A stretch of DNA of 64,000 nt from CBDBEU01 sp965204565 (lineage in GTDB: Bacteria > Pseudomonadota > Alphaproteobacteria > Rhizobiales > TMED25). Made by a program: the position numbers and the translations under genes. The stretch's first letter is position 1. Each line of letters opens with the position of its first letter. The stretch is taken from the NCBI GenBank assembly GCA_965204565.1, contig CBDBEU010000003.1, positions 762,528-826,527 of the forward strand. The letters run 5' to 3'. Shown here piece after piece: positions 18,608-27,699 of this stretch. Under the pieces are notes generated by a model. That model saw only the letters and a list, made by a program, of their open reading frames with translations. It did not search any database and was not told where the DNA came from.

Positions 18608-18663
18608 AAGTCTGGGGAGGAAATGCCCATCAGGACAGCGGCTTGGCGCAAGCGCCATACCGC
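18576..18663 (-). ncRNA. probable MmgR/suhB-family small RNA
   Basis: A minus-strand transcript of about 88 bases is defined by a promoter at 18670-18699 and an intrinsic terminator at 18576-18607. It begins with a hairpin (GGCGCTTGCGCC region), has an unpaired pyrimidine-rich centre (ATTTCCTCCCC), and ends GACTTGGGCCG plus the terminator. This layout, with a single-stranded CCTCCC-type segment, fits the rhizobial MmgR/suhB RNA family, Hfq-dependent regulators linked to carbon storage. The position next to an inositol-monophosphatase-family gene agrees with the family name suhB. The family assignment is from memory and should be tested. The transcript itself is well supported. Confidence 0.65.
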
Positions 18664-18669
18664 ACTGCA

Positions 18670-18699
18670 ATAATATGCGGTGCGGTGCACGAAATTCAA
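18670..18699 (-). promoter_or_regulatory. sigma-70-type promoter of the small RNA
   Basis: On the minus strand TTGAAT (18699-18694) and TATTAT (18675-18670) are separated by 18 bases. Transcription would start near 18663 and run into the terminator about 88 bases later. No coding frame lies downstream on this strand. Confidence 0.6.
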
Positions 18700-18760
18700 T
18701 GCGTAACACCCATAAAATCGACATGTTGCCCCAACGCGCATCAATCTGCGGTTTTTTTGA

Positions 18761-19612
18761 GTGCCGTTTCGCACCCTGGCCCACGGCCGGCATCTTGGCC
18801 AGCACACCTTGTTGACACCCACCCAAACCGCTGCATTGCTCGAATGTGCCTGCAGGGCTGCCGATGCGGCAGCTAAGATTACGCTCGCGCATTTTCGCAA
18901 GGCCGGCGCTATCGATAACAAGGCGAACGCCGTGGGCGGTTTCGACCCGGTGACCAAAGCCGACCGTGATGCTGAGGCGGCAATCCGTTCAATCATTGAA
19001 CAGGCCTGTCCCGACCACACTATTCGCGGCGAGGAACAGGCCGAACGCACTGGAAGCAGTGATTTTGCCTGGCATATCGACCCGATTGACGGCACTTGCT
19101 CATTCATTGTCGGCGTGCCGCTATGGGGAACGCTGATCGGGCTTGAATATCGAGAAAAACCGATCCTCGGTGTGCTCGCCCAGCCCCATATTGGCGAGCG
19201 TTTTGTCGGCTCGCCTGATGGTGCAACGCTGATTGGCCGCGCCGGCCGGATCAAGCTTGCGGTCAGTCAGTGCACCAGCCTTGAAAAGGCCAGACTGGGT
19301 ACCACGTCGCCGCTTCTTTTTGCGCCTGGCGAGGAGCGCCAAGCCTATCAGCGGGTTGAATCTGCCACGCGTCTTGCGCGTTATGGCGGTGATTGTTATT
19401 TCTACGCCATGCTGGCGGCAGGTCATCTTGATCTTGTGGTCGAGGCGGGGCTCAACCCATACGACATTGTCGCGCTGATCCCGATCATCGAGGCGGCGGG
19501 CGGCACAATTACCTGCTGGGACGGCTCCAGCGCCCATCGCGGCGGGAGTGTTGTTGCCGCCGCAACCCCGCAGCTTCACGCCGAGGTGCTGGCGGCGCTG
19601 TCGGGCGGCTAG
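18761..19612 (+). CDS. hisN: histidinol-phosphatase, inositol-monophosphatase type (HisN)
   Basis: A protein of up to 283 residues of the Mg-dependent inositol monophosphatase superfamily. Motifs are TKADRDAEAAIRSII, HTIRGEEQ (metal-binding Glu), DPIDGTCSFIVGVPLWGTLIGL and, near the end, DIVALIPIIEAAGGTITCWDG. The usual DPIDGTRAF(I) is changed to DPIDGTCSF here, which keeps the metal-binding aspartates. In Hyphomicrobiales the gene beside N-formylglutamate amidohydrolase is generally annotated hisN (histidine synthesis). The start is uncertain: GTG 18761 is the first, and a TTG near 18811 would better fit the family N-terminus. Confidence 0.82.
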   Translation: MPFRTLAHGRHLGQHTLLTPTQTAALLECACRAADAAAKITLAHFRKAGAIDNKANAVGGFDPVTKADRDAEAAIRSIIEQACPDHTIRGEEQAERTGSSDFAWHIDPIDGTCSFIVGVPLWGTLIGLEYREKPILGVLAQPHIGERFVGSPDGATLIGRAGRIKLAVSQCTSLEKARLGTTSPLLFAPGEERQAYQRVESATRLARYGGDCYFYAMLAAGHLDLVVEAGLNPYDIVALIPIIEAAGGTITCWDGSSAHRGGSVVAAATPQLHAEVLAALSGG

Positions 19613-19614
19613 AT

Positions 19615-20670
19615 TTAACCGGTGCCCGGGATGAAGGCATCGAACGCGGCCCAGAACTGCTCGCGCAGCCAGTCGCGTTCCTGCAGGATTTCGTGCCGGG
19701 CACCGTCGACGATGACAAAACCGCCGCCGCGCAAGCCATACCCGATATCCTCGATCTCCGCGCTTGAGACCACGGTATCGCAGCCTGCGCCGACCAGCAG
19801 CATCGGCACCTTTATCTGCGGTGTGAACTCCGGCTCCAGCACCACTTCCATGGCGCGTGCCGCAGCGTGGAACCAGCCAATCGTGGGTGCGCCCAGCGCG
19901 AGTTCCGGCACCAGGCGGGTGACCTCAAGATTGCGTTTGAAACGATGCGGGTCCGAGGTCAATGGATTGTTTTCGAATGTCAATGTCTTGCGCCATTCTC
20001 TTGCCCCGCCTGGCACAAGGGCCGCAGCAAAGCCGGCATAGCAGAAAACTTCCGCAATCCACCGCAACGCCGGCAGCGACAGCCGAATATCGGCAAAATC
20101 CAGCATCGGCGAGAGGAAAATCGCGCGATCGAACCAATGGGTGCGCCGCGCCAGCATCTGCATCAGGATGTTGGCGCCCATCGAATGGGCCAGCACGTAA
20201 TAGGGTCCGCGACAATCGGGGAGCACGATGTCGCGCATGAAATAATAGATATCGGCCAGATACTGGTCGAAAGTGGTGATATGACCCTTGAGCGGATTGC
20301 CCAGCATGCGCGCTGATCCGCCCTGACCGCGCCAGTCCATTATCGCTACATCAAAGCCACGGGCGCGCAATTCGCGCACCGTTTCGAAATACTTCTCGAT
20401 GAACTCGGCACGACCGGTGAACAAGCAGATGGTTCCACGATGCGGACGTGCCGTCGCCTCCCAGCGGGCGTAGCGCAGACGGGTCAGGTCCTGACCGTCA
20501 AAATGGCCTGAAGCAGCACCGACCGGCACCGGATTGTCGCGGGTGCCATATATCGCGCCGACCGTATCCACGCGCGATGCGAGCTCTTCAGCCGCCTCAA
20601 GCGCAGGCGCGGATGAAGTCTCATCCTGCTCGCGCGGCGGACCGGAAATGGTTGTTGCTTCGATGGTCAT
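19615..20670 (-). CDS. lysophospholipase-like alpha/beta hydrolase
   Basis: A 351-residue serine hydrolase of the PldB/monoacylglycerol-lipase type. The nucleophile elbow is AHSMGA, the oxyanion region CLFTGRAEFIEKYFETV, followed by DVAIMDWRGQGGSARML. The catalytic aspartate is probably in GAGCDTVVSS and the histidine in GARHEILQE. There is no signal peptide, so it should act in the cytoplasm or at the inner membrane face on lipids. It converges on hisN, with two bases between stop codons. I chose ATG 20670 over 20682; neither has a strong ribosome-binding site. IS1380 sequence begins about 125 bases upstream. Confidence 0.85.
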   Translation of the reverse strand: MTIEATTISGPPREQDETSSAPALEAAEELASRVDTVGAIYGTRDNPVPVGAASGHFDGQDLTRLRYARWEATARPHRGTICLFTGRAEFIEKYFETVRELRARGFDVAIMDWRGQGGSARMLGNPLKGHITTFDQYLADIYYFMRDIVLPDCRGPYYVLAHSMGANILMQMLARRTHWFDRAIFLSPMLDFADIRLSLPALRWIAEVFCYAGFAAALVPGGAREWRKTLTFENNPLTSDPHRFKRNLEVTRLVPELALGAPTIGWFHAAARAMEVVLEPEFTPQIKVPMLLVGAGCDTVVSSAEIEDIGYGLRGGGFVIVDGARHEILQERDWLREQFWAAFDAFIPGTG

Positions 20671-20794
20671 CGCTTTTGGCACAATTTGCGAAACCGGGCT
20701 TCACCGATATCGCCGTCTTGCCCGCAAGTCGAGCGCTGATGAGAGAGCGAACAGATGGCCGCCCGGTTATCGCAAATGCATGCTGTGTTTTTAT

Positions 20795-21979
20795 CCCGCA
20801 TTTCCCATGTGGCTCCGTTAATTGATGTGATTGATCGTTGGCTCTGTGATGAGAACCAATTTCTTGAGCGCATTTTGGGGCGCGGCATATGGCGAACCCG
20901 GCGGGCGAACCGGTTGACGGGCCTCTTCGGCTCGGTTTCGACCGCCGCCTGAAGCTCGCGTTCCACGGTTGCGGAATCACCACCGACGCCGGATGGCCGG
21001 CCTGCCGCGAGCCTGATGACGCGCTCGGCTTGACGGACATGGCCGGCCATGAGCCTGTCGACCCGCGCACCGGCAAGAACGGTCGGCACGCGATGACGGG
21101 GTTGTTTCGCCGATCCGTCTTTGGCCGCCTGGGTGGCCATGAGGACGTAAGCGACGCTGACCGCCCGGGACGAGATCCCGCGATGCGATGGATTGTCGGC
21201 GGGCGCGCCGTAGCCGGGCAGGCCGCGTGCCCGGCCGGATGGGGCGATTGGAGACAGAGTTCCTTGCCGGTGACGAGAACCTCCCCGCACCGGCCGATCT
21301 GTCGGGGCAATGGATTGACCGGGTGCACGCGCGGCATCCGCCCAGGGCCATCGTGCTCGACACGGATTCCATGGCGATCAGGAAGGTGCCGCCTGGAATG
21401 GGCCCTTCGCCTGTACCTGCTGCCATCCGCTGTTTGTGTTCAACCGGTTCGGCGATCCGGAACGCAGCCCAGGGCGACCAGTATACGATCGGTCTCAAAG
21501 CCGACGCGATCCTTCAGCAAAGCATCGCCTGCCTTCCGACCCGACCCATCGGCCGCCCACCCGATCACATGATCCGCACCCATGCCGGCTTCAGCCATCA
21601 GGCAGGGTCATGGGACAAGAAGCGTCGGGTCGTCGCCAGGGTCGAACGGCATCCGGGCGAATTTGTCTCGCGCGTCGGCTTCATCGTCACCAGGCTGAGC
21701 CGCCCTGCCAGGCACGTGGTCGCCTTCTGCGACCGGCGCGGCACGGCCGGGCAGCACATCAAGGAAGGCAGGAACGCGATTGTGCGGACCCGGCTGTCAT
21801 GCCGGAGGTTCCGGAACAATGCCGTGCGGCTCCGGCTTCATGCGCTCGCCTGCAATCCCGGTAACTTCATGCGGACGCCGGGTCTGCCGGAGGCGGTCAG
21901 GCGATGGTCACCGACCAGCGTGACGCGTCTGGTTGTCATGCAGTCCGGCAAGAACCACGGGCGAGGTGTGTCCCGATGA
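20795..21979 (+). mobile_element. IS1380-family remnant C
   Basis: It begins with the IS end CCCGCATTTCCCAT at 20795. Plus-strand pieces in two or three frames read FDRRLKLAFHGCGITTDAG, GLTDMAGHEPVDPRTGKN, MGRLETEFLAGDENLPAPAD and, after a gap, the C-terminal RVVARVERHPGEFVSRVGFI, RGTAGQHIKEGRNAIVRTRL and RLRLHALACNPGNFMRTPGL. The stretch with catalytic residues and the zinc-like NGHFGC / LRPGNVHSADG segment seen in remnant B is deleted: after IVLDTDSMAIRK the sequence jumps. Its orientation is opposite to remnants A and B. Confidence 0.82.
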
Positions 21980-22307
21980 CGACGAAATCGTCAATCCCGG
22001 CGCGATATACGCCGGTGTCACCGTTCTCGATGTCCCTCGATCCCCACGACGATGGTCCGGGGTTGCAGATGTCCGCCCGTGGAGGCAATATCAGCTCGAC
22101 GATGGCCGTCATCCCGTGAATGTCGGTAAAGGGTGCATATGCACTTTCGCGTCGAGAACAGGGATCCCGGTACTGCTAACCGGAGCGCCACGTAAGGTGT
22201 TGATGGAAAATTAAAATAATCGACACTGACAACCCGCTCGATTGATCGGGAGATTGATCAATAGGTCAATTGTGCAGCTGAATTGTTCACACCTAGGGAG
22301 GAACAAC
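21980..22307. other. unassigned stretch before the binding-protein gene
   Basis: No frame is recognisable. A plus-strand piece (DDDEIVNPGAIYAGVTVLDV) reads like a protein remnant but I cannot place it. The last 70 bases are AT-rich, contain repeated GATTGATC-like steps and end in an AGGGAGGA ribosome-binding site for the next gene, so the promoter of that gene is probably between 22200 and 22290. Confidence 0.4.
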
Positions 22308-23375
22308 ATGGAATTGTGCTCAATCTTACTCAGAAGTACCGTACTCGGCACCGTTGCCGGCGCATTTGCGCTGGGTTCGGCGTCAGTCGGCAAGGCAGGC
22401 CCGATCAACGTGCTGTCGGCCAATGAAAGCACATGCGGCATTTACGCCATGCATGTCCCGGCAGAGCTTGGTGTTTTTGAAGACGCGGGCACGGATGTAA
22501 CCCAGTTGGCGTCAGAGACCACGGTTCCTTACGTCGCATTCCTGTCGACCGGCGATGCCGAGCTTTCCATGCTCGATACCGCGCAGGTCTTCCAGATGGC
22601 CAATGCCGATCAGCCTGGCGCGATCGTGTATGAAGCCATGCAGTTCGCACCTGAAGGCATCTTCGTGATGGCCGACAGCGATGTTAAGGGACTGCGTGAC
22701 CTCAAGGGCAAGGTTGTTGGCCTGGCCTCCGACCGCGACCAGATCACCACCATCGTGGCGCTTGATTCGGTTGGCATGAGCATTGACGAAGTCTCCACCG
22801 TGGTGGTCGGCGACTCCGGTCCGGTGATGGCCAATTCGCTCACATCCGGCCAGATCGCAGCCTTCGCCGGTGGCGGTTCTGACCGTGCCGGCATCGAATC
22901 GGCCGGTGTGCGCACGCGCAACATCACACCGACCGCAGTGTCGCAGAATGTCGGCAACTCCTGGGCTGCCTGGAAGCCTCGCTTTGAGGAAATCCGTGGT
23001 GACACGACAGTGTTCCTGAAGGGCTATGCCATGGGCAGCCTTGCAGGCGTGCTGGACGAGAAGACTGTCGGCGCGATCTGCCGCAAGGTGATCCCGGAAG
23101 AGTGGGAAGTCGAAGAGCAGGGCTGGGCGCTGATTGACAACTCGATCAACAGCCTGACCATGAAGCGGACCAAGGACTATGGCGAGCCGCAACCTGACGT
23201 TTGGAACAAGTGGGGCACGACCTTCGTCAAGCTCGGCGAAATCGAAGCTGAAATCCCGGCTTCGACGTTCCTCGACTACTCCTTCATCGCCGGCGCCAAT
23301 GCGTGGACGACGTCGGACCTGAAGGCGCGTCTTGCTGCATGGCGTGAAGCCAACGCGGATATTCTGTTCGAGTAA
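22308..23375 (+). CDS. NMT1/SsuA-type ABC transporter substrate-binding protein
   Basis: A 355-residue periplasmic binding protein. Residues 1-30 form a signal peptide (SILLRSTVLGTVAGAFALGS, cleavage near GKAG). The mature part follows the NMT1/taurine-binding pattern: HVPAELGVFEDAGTDVT, DVKGLRDLKGKVVGLA and a C-terminal helix region. AGGGAGGA lies seven bases before ATG 22308. A strong terminator follows at 23414. No permease or ATPase of the matching class is adjacent, so this is an orphan binding protein or its partners were lost with the neighbouring IS-damaged region. The ligand is unknown. Confidence 0.85.
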   Translation: MELCSILLRSTVLGTVAGAFALGSASVGKAGPINVLSANESTCGIYAMHVPAELGVFEDAGTDVTQLASETTVPYVAFLSTGDAELSMLDTAQVFQMANADQPGAIVYEAMQFAPEGIFVMADSDVKGLRDLKGKVVGLASDRDQITTIVALDSVGMSIDEVSTVVVGDSGPVMANSLTSGQIAAFAGGGSDRAGIESAGVRTRNITPTAVSQNVGNSWAAWKPRFEEIRGDTTVFLKGYAMGSLAGVLDEKTVGAICRKVIPEEWEVEEQGWALIDNSINSLTMKRTKDYGEPQPDVWNKWGTTFVKLGEIEAEIPASTFLDYSFIAGANAWTTSDLKARLAAWREANADILFE

Positions 23376-23413
23376 TCGCTTTTCAACAACGCGTTCGGAT
23401 TTTCCGAATACAG

Positions 23414-23444
23414 CCCGGGCGAGGTTCACTCGCCCGGGTTTTTT
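23414..23444 (+). terminator. strong intrinsic terminator
   Basis: CCCGGGCGAG, loop GTTCA, CTCGCCCGGG and six T residues form a ten-pair perfect stem 39 bases after the binding-protein stop codon. Confidence 0.92.
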
Positions 23445-23484
23445 CATGCGCGCGGGCAAACACCGCCGCGATGTGCGGCGGGCG

Positions 23485-24336
23485 CTATTTGACCGCGTAG
23501 GGGTTGAGTGGTGAGCCGGTGGCGCCGGTGATCACCAGGGGCGGCGCGCAGAACATGAACCCATAGACCTTGTCTTCGTCGCCATCGGCGGCCAGGTCCT
23601 TGAGATCGAAGTCTCGCCCATGGTCCAGTCCCATTGCCGGGATCACCACCCAGTGCCAAGGCTGGAACGCCTCATCGGTCTCGTTGGGAATGACCTCAAC
23701 ACTCCAGGTATCGGTGCAGATGGCGGCGATTTCCTTCTCATGGCTCCAATAGCAATTCTCGAATTTGACGCCGGGCGCCGGCCCACCTGAATAAGTGCCC
23801 CAATCGCCGGCGGCCCGCACGCGCTCCATCTGGCCGGTGCGCACCAGTACAAAATCTCCGCACCCGATCTCAACCCCTTGCGCAGCGGCGACCTCCTCCA
23901 GTTCATCATTGGATATGCCGTAATAACCGTCAAGCCAGTCGAGGCCCTTATGGCGCGGCACATTGAGCAGCACGCCGCGTCCGATCATGCGGTCGCACGA
24001 GGCGGTAATGTCGTTCTTCTGCAGCCCCCGTGAATCGGCGGGCCGGGCCGAATGGCCGTTGTACATCTTGTCATCAAGGAACACGTGGCCCAGCGCATCG
24101 AAATGGGTGGCGCCGCTCGAGGCCGCCCTCAAGGAGATTATCGCCAGCGATCTGGTGATGCTCGGCCCGGACCCCGGCGCCATCGTCGAGATGATCCGCA
24201 GGCGCGACAATTGCGATGTGACCGTCGGCATAGCGGGTGCCGAGCCATTCGTCTTGATTGCCAGACAGCGCATCGGTACCGGTGTACCGGTCGCCTGCAT
24301 GTGTGGATCGGGTTCCAGCGGCCGATATTGCCTGCC
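23485..24336 (-). pseudogene. putative cyclase (PF04199 type), body of a split gene
   Basis: The minus strand carries most of a cyclase/kynurenine-formamidase-like metal hydrolase: ATHFDALGHVFLDDKMYNG (metal-binding His/Asp motif), DRMIGRGVLLNVPRHKG, GDFVLVRTGQMERV, DTWSVEVIPNETDEAFQPWH and the C-terminal PPLVITGATGSPLNPYAVK. The N-terminal part is broken. GTDALSGNQDEWLGTRYADG is in another frame from the main body, and the gene runs into the IS30 remnant at 24340. Its first 42 residues are found beyond the IS at 25093-25221. The catalytic core alone might fold, but no start codon with a ribosome-binding site is visible. Confidence 0.8.
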
Positions 24337-24339
24337 GAT

Positions 24340-25040
24340 TCAACGGATCGCCGCCACACACTCAGTGAACTTCTCATCAGGTGCGTGGTGGTTCAACGTC
24401 TTTCTCCGTCGCTCATTGAGTTCCCGCGCCACGGCATCGGGTTTGGTCCGGCTGTGCATAGACAGGCCGGTGCCTTTGGGGAAGTACTGTCGCAGCAGCC
24501 GGTTGGTGTTCTCGTTGGTGCCGCGCTGCCGGGGGCTGTGGGGATCGCAGAAGCAGACCTCGAGATCGGTCGCAAGCGTGAGACGCTTGTGGTCGGCAAG
24601 TTCCTTGCCCCGGTCCCGGGCAGCCTGATCCGACCGCGCAGCGCGATACCCCGCACGGCCGCCATTGCGCTCCACCGCGCGGCTGATCGTCCACGGCGCT
24701 CGGCGTAGCTGACGCGTGATCGCACGAAAGGACAGTTGCGCCCCAAGTCCTCGGGAGATCTCCTCTCGATCACAATGCGTCAATGCTGGACGCGACCTTG
24801 TGTGCGCCAGCGGCCGGATACCACCCGTCCGGGACAGCAAGGGAAAGATCGACGATGAGTTGCGATCGAACCCGCGGCCAATCGAACGCATCGACTCCCC
24901 AGGCTGCCGGCGATCCCAAATCTCTGCCTTCCGGCTATCGGTAAAATAGATACGCTGACGGCAGCCCATCGTGAACACTCCATCTTTCCATCAAAGACTG
25001 AAGTGTTGAGGCAAACATTTCAATCCATCGTCAAAAGCGA
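24340..25040 (-). mobile_element. IS30-family remnant with internal deletion
   Basis: A 212-residue frame (24340-24978) starts like an IS30 transposase (RAVERNGGRAGYRAARSD after the N-terminal FTDSRKAEIWDRRQPGESM and RSIGRGFDRNSSSIF) and ends with its catalytic-Glu tail: FCDPHSPRQRGTNENTNRLL, RQYFPKGTGLSMH and ARELNERRRKTL. The central part with the first two DDE aspartates is cleanly missing without loss of frame. A normal IS30 transposase is longer by well over 100 residues. It splits the cyclase gene. The upstream end is estimated. Confidence 0.82.
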
Positions 25041-25092
25041 ACCGTTCTGATCGAGCGGCCCGAACGCGCTCCATCTGGCCGGTGCGCACCAG

Positions 25093-25221
25093 TCAGGCGG
25101 CGGCAACGATGTCTTCGGACGTGACATGGTTGAGCGTGCCGATCTCGTCGTCAGGGCCCCAGCAGCCCCAATTGGAGAACTTTTCCGCCGCCTCATAGGC
25201 GGCCTTCTTGTTGACCTCCAT
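25093..25221 (-). pseudogene. cyclase, N-terminal 42-residue fragment
   Basis: ATG 25221 starts MEVNKKAAYEAAEKFSNWGC, then WGPDDEIGTLNHVTSEDIVAAA and a TGA. SNWG-WGPDDE-GTLN is the standard N-terminus of PF04199 cyclases, so this is the missing start of the gene at 23485-24336. Directly after the stop, the same frame continues LVRTGQMERVRAA, a 38-base copy (one mismatch) of an internal part of that gene. It sits three bases after the next gene's end, consistent with an original shared operon with the gene at 25225-26160. Confidence 0.75.
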
Positions 25222-25224
25222 TAG

Positions 25225-26160
25225 TCAGAACTTGACCATGTCGCCGCCCTTGGTTCCCAGAATCCGGCGCGCCTCGTCGGGGCTTGCGACCTCGATCGAC
25301 AGATCTTCGCAAATGCGTTTGATCTTGGCTACCTGCTGGGCATTCGATTCGGCAATCTCGCCCTTACCGATATAGAGCGAATCCTCAAGCCCGACCCGCA
25401 TGCTGCCGCCCATCATCGCCGATGCGGTGCAGAAATTGAGTTGGTGGCGACCGACAGCCAGAACCGAGAACACATAATCATCGCCGAACAGTTTGTCCGC
25501 CGTCTCCCTCATGTGCTGCAGATGGGCAAGGTCCGGCCCGATGCCACCAAGAATGCCGAAGATGAACTGCAGGAAGATCGGCGGCTTCAGCCGGCCGGTG
25601 CGGTAGAAATGGGCGGTGTTGTAGAGATGGCCGACATCGTAGCACTCATGCTCAAAGCGCACGCCGCGCTTGTCGGCAAGCTCGGTGATGATGTGCTCGA
25701 TCATGGCGAAGGTATTGGCAAAAATGAAATCGTCGGTCGCTTCCAGATAGGGCTTTTCCCAATCGTGCTTCCAATTGTCGTAGCGCGATGCCATCGGGAA
25801 GATGCCGAAATTCATCGATCCCATATTGAGCGAGGTAACTTCGGGCTCAGCCTGAACGGCGGTGGCGATGCGGTCCTCGATCTTCATGCCGATACCGCCG
25901 CCGGTGGAGATGTTCACGATCGCGGTGGTCGACTGTTTGATATGCGGCAGGAACTGCATGAACACATTTGGATCGGCGGTGGGTTTGCCGGTTTCGGGAT
26001 CGCGCGCATGCAGGTGAATAACCGAGGCGCCGGCTTCTGCCGCATCGATCGATGCGCGCGCGATTTCGGCCGGAGTGACCGGCAGAGCTTCTGACATGGT
26101 CGGTGTGTGAATGCCGCCGGTGATGGCGCAGGAAATGATCGCCTTGGTGGATTTTGCCAT
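25225..26160 (-). CDS. beta-keto acid cleavage enzyme (BKACE, DUF849)
   Basis: A 311-residue TIM-barrel enzyme of the BKACE family. Relatives use zinc to condense a beta-keto acid with acetyl-CoA and cleave it, as in 3-keto-5-aminohexanoate cleavage in lysine fermentation. The zinc-binding HxH is in SVIHLHARDPETGKP. The family glutamate region is IVNISTGGG, and later segments are SLNMGSMNFG and CYDVGHLYN. The gene is complete and lies upstream of the cyclase start on the same strand, so the two were probably co-transcribed. It is divergent from the SDR gene, with about 160 bases between. The actual substrate is unknown. Confidence 0.9.
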   Translation of the reverse strand: MAKSTKAIISCAITGGIHTPTMSEALPVTPAEIARASIDAAEAGASVIHLHARDPETGKPTADPNVFMQFLPHIKQSTTAIVNISTGGGIGMKIEDRIATAVQAEPEVTSLNMGSMNFGIFPMASRYDNWKHDWEKPYLEATDDFIFANTFAMIEHIITELADKRGVRFEHECYDVGHLYNTAHFYRTGRLKPPIFLQFIFGILGGIGPDLAHLQHMRETADKLFGDDYVFSVLAVGRHQLNFCTASAMMGGSMRVGLEDSLYIGKGEIAESNAQQVAKIKRICEDLSIEVASPDEARRILGTKGGDMVKF

Positions 26161-26320
26161 GTTTGAGTGCCCTCCCTGAATTCGCCGGCCGCTTATTCGG
26201 GCCGTTCGACTGTTCTGTTCGGTCCAGTATATCCGGACGCCTTCAGACTATACTGTGCCTCTGCGGCGATGGTAGCCGCCAGGGCGAATTCGCAATGCGT
26301 TTTCATGAGGAGATATCTCA

Positions 26321-27079
26321 GTGAGTGATCTGAAAGGCCGTTCGGCCATCGTCACTGGCGGCGCGCAGGGCATCGGAGCTGCGTTCGTGCGCGCGCTGGC
26401 AGGGGCCGGTGCAGACGTTCTGATCTTCGATCTTGCCAATGCCGGCGGCGTTGCCGAGCGGGTGGCGCGCGAGGCCGGCACACGCTGTGTTGCCCATACC
26501 GGCGATGTGTCGCTGGAGAGCGATGTAACAGGCGCGGTGGAGCGTGCCATTGGCGCCTTCGGCAAGATCGACATTCTGGTCAATAACGCCGCATTCATGT
26601 CGACCGTGCCGATCGTTCATCACACCGAAATCGAACAGGAGACCTGGGACAAGGTGATGGCGGTCAATCTGCGCGGGCCTTTTCTGATGGCCAAGCATGT
26701 GACCTCTCATATGAGTGCCGCCGGCTATGGCAAGATCATCAATGTCGGCTCCGGCACGGCATACAAAGGCATTCCCAATCTGCTTGCCTATGTCACCTCA
26801 AAAGCCGGAATTCTTGGTTTTACCCGCACGCTTTCTCGCGAAGTCGGGACGCAGGGCATTCGCGTCAACACGCTGGCGCCGGGGCTGCTTGAAAGCGATG
26901 GCACGCTTGCCAATCCCGGTCATCTGGCAGCACAGGACCGGGTGATCGCAACGCGGGCGCTGCAGCGCGTTCAACTGCCTGACGATCTGGTCGGCGCGCT
27001 GTTGTTTCTGGCCGGACCTGAAAGCGATTTCATGACCGGCCAGTCGGTTGTGGTCGATGGCGGGTCTGTGAATAATTAG
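26321..27079 (+). CDS. short-chain dehydrogenase/reductase
   Basis: A 252-residue classical SDR that oxidises or reduces an alcohol/ketone with NAD(P). The cofactor motif is TGGAQGIGAAF near residue 13, with DLANA after strand 2 suggesting preference for NAD. VNNAAF follows, the catalytic Ser is in VGSGTAY and the Tyr-Lys pair in YVTSK. The C-terminal GQSVVVDGGSVNN is typical. The start is GTG 26321 with GAGGAGA about ten bases upstream. It is the first gene of a plus-strand run with the VOC and amidohydrolase genes. Confidence 0.93.
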   Translation: MSDLKGRSAIVTGGAQGIGAAFVRALAGAGADVLIFDLANAGGVAERVAREAGTRCVAHTGDVSLESDVTGAVERAIGAFGKIDILVNNAAFMSTVPIVHHTEIEQETWDKVMAVNLRGPFLMAKHVTSHMSAAGYGKIINVGSGTAYKGIPNLLAYVTSKAGILGFTRTLSREVGTQGIRVNTLAPGLLESDGTLANPGHLAAQDRVIATRALQRVQLPDDLVGALLFLAGPESDFMTGQSVVVDGGSVNN

Positions 27080-27163
27080 GCGCCACGAACCAGGCGCCGC
27101 CGCCATGGTGCCCGGCTCAACCATCACAGATTCAACTCAGGCTGGACTTCAGGGAGGAACACC

Positions 27164-27688
27164 ATGAGCAAGAAAGGCTGCCGCGTCAGTCGGATTGGCC
27201 ATGTCGGCATTCATGTCAGTGACATTGATAGCTCAATAGAATTCTATCGTAAAGTCTTGGGAGTGAAAGTCTCTAGCAAGGCGGGACCGCCTGATTTCAT
27301 CCGTCCCGTTTGCTTTATGCGATGCGATGAGCTGCATCATGATCTCGTGCTGTTCGAGCTGCCAAAGGATGTCGACCGAGGCGGTCTCACTACAAACGAC
27401 TCTTGGCATCGCCAGGACGTCGGGCTCGATCACATCGCCTTTCAGGTAGACGAACGAGAAGACTGGCTCAATGCAATCGAGCACGTACGGTCCTGTGGCG
27501 TCGAGATCGTCGACGGTCCGGTCGTCCATGGCAGCGAGTCGACGGGCCCTCTCAGTATCAAGGTCGGCAGCGGCAGCCATGCGTTCTACTTCCTCGACCC
27601 GGACGGCAACCGCATCGAGATCTACTGCTGGATGATGCGAGTAACGCAATCAAGCGAGGCGGCTCCCGAGCCGGACTTCTGGGACTGA
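27164..27688 (+). CDS. VOC-superfamily protein (extradiol-dioxygenase-like)
   Basis: A 174-residue protein with two beta-alpha-beta-beta-beta modules, as in glyoxalase I and extradiol dioxygenases. Probable metal ligands are His in RIGHVGIHV, His in GLDHIAFQV and Glu in DGNRIEIYCW. The segment IEFYRKVLGVKV is characteristic. It starts after an AGGGAGG site (7 bases before ATG 27164). Placed between an SDR and an amidohydrolase in a catabolic cluster, it may cleave or isomerise a ring-derived intermediate. The precise reaction cannot be read. Its codon use seems slightly less GC-biased than its neighbours. Confidence 0.85.
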   Translation: MSKKGCRVSRIGHVGIHVSDIDSSIEFYRKVLGVKVSSKAGPPDFIRPVCFMRCDELHHDLVLFELPKDVDRGGLTTNDSWHRQDVGLDHIAFQVDEREDWLNAIEHVRSCGVEIVDGPVVHGSESTGPLSIKVGSGSHAFYFLDPDGNRIEIYCWMMRVTQSSEAAPEPDFWD

Positions 27689-27699
27689 GTGGTCAAGAG

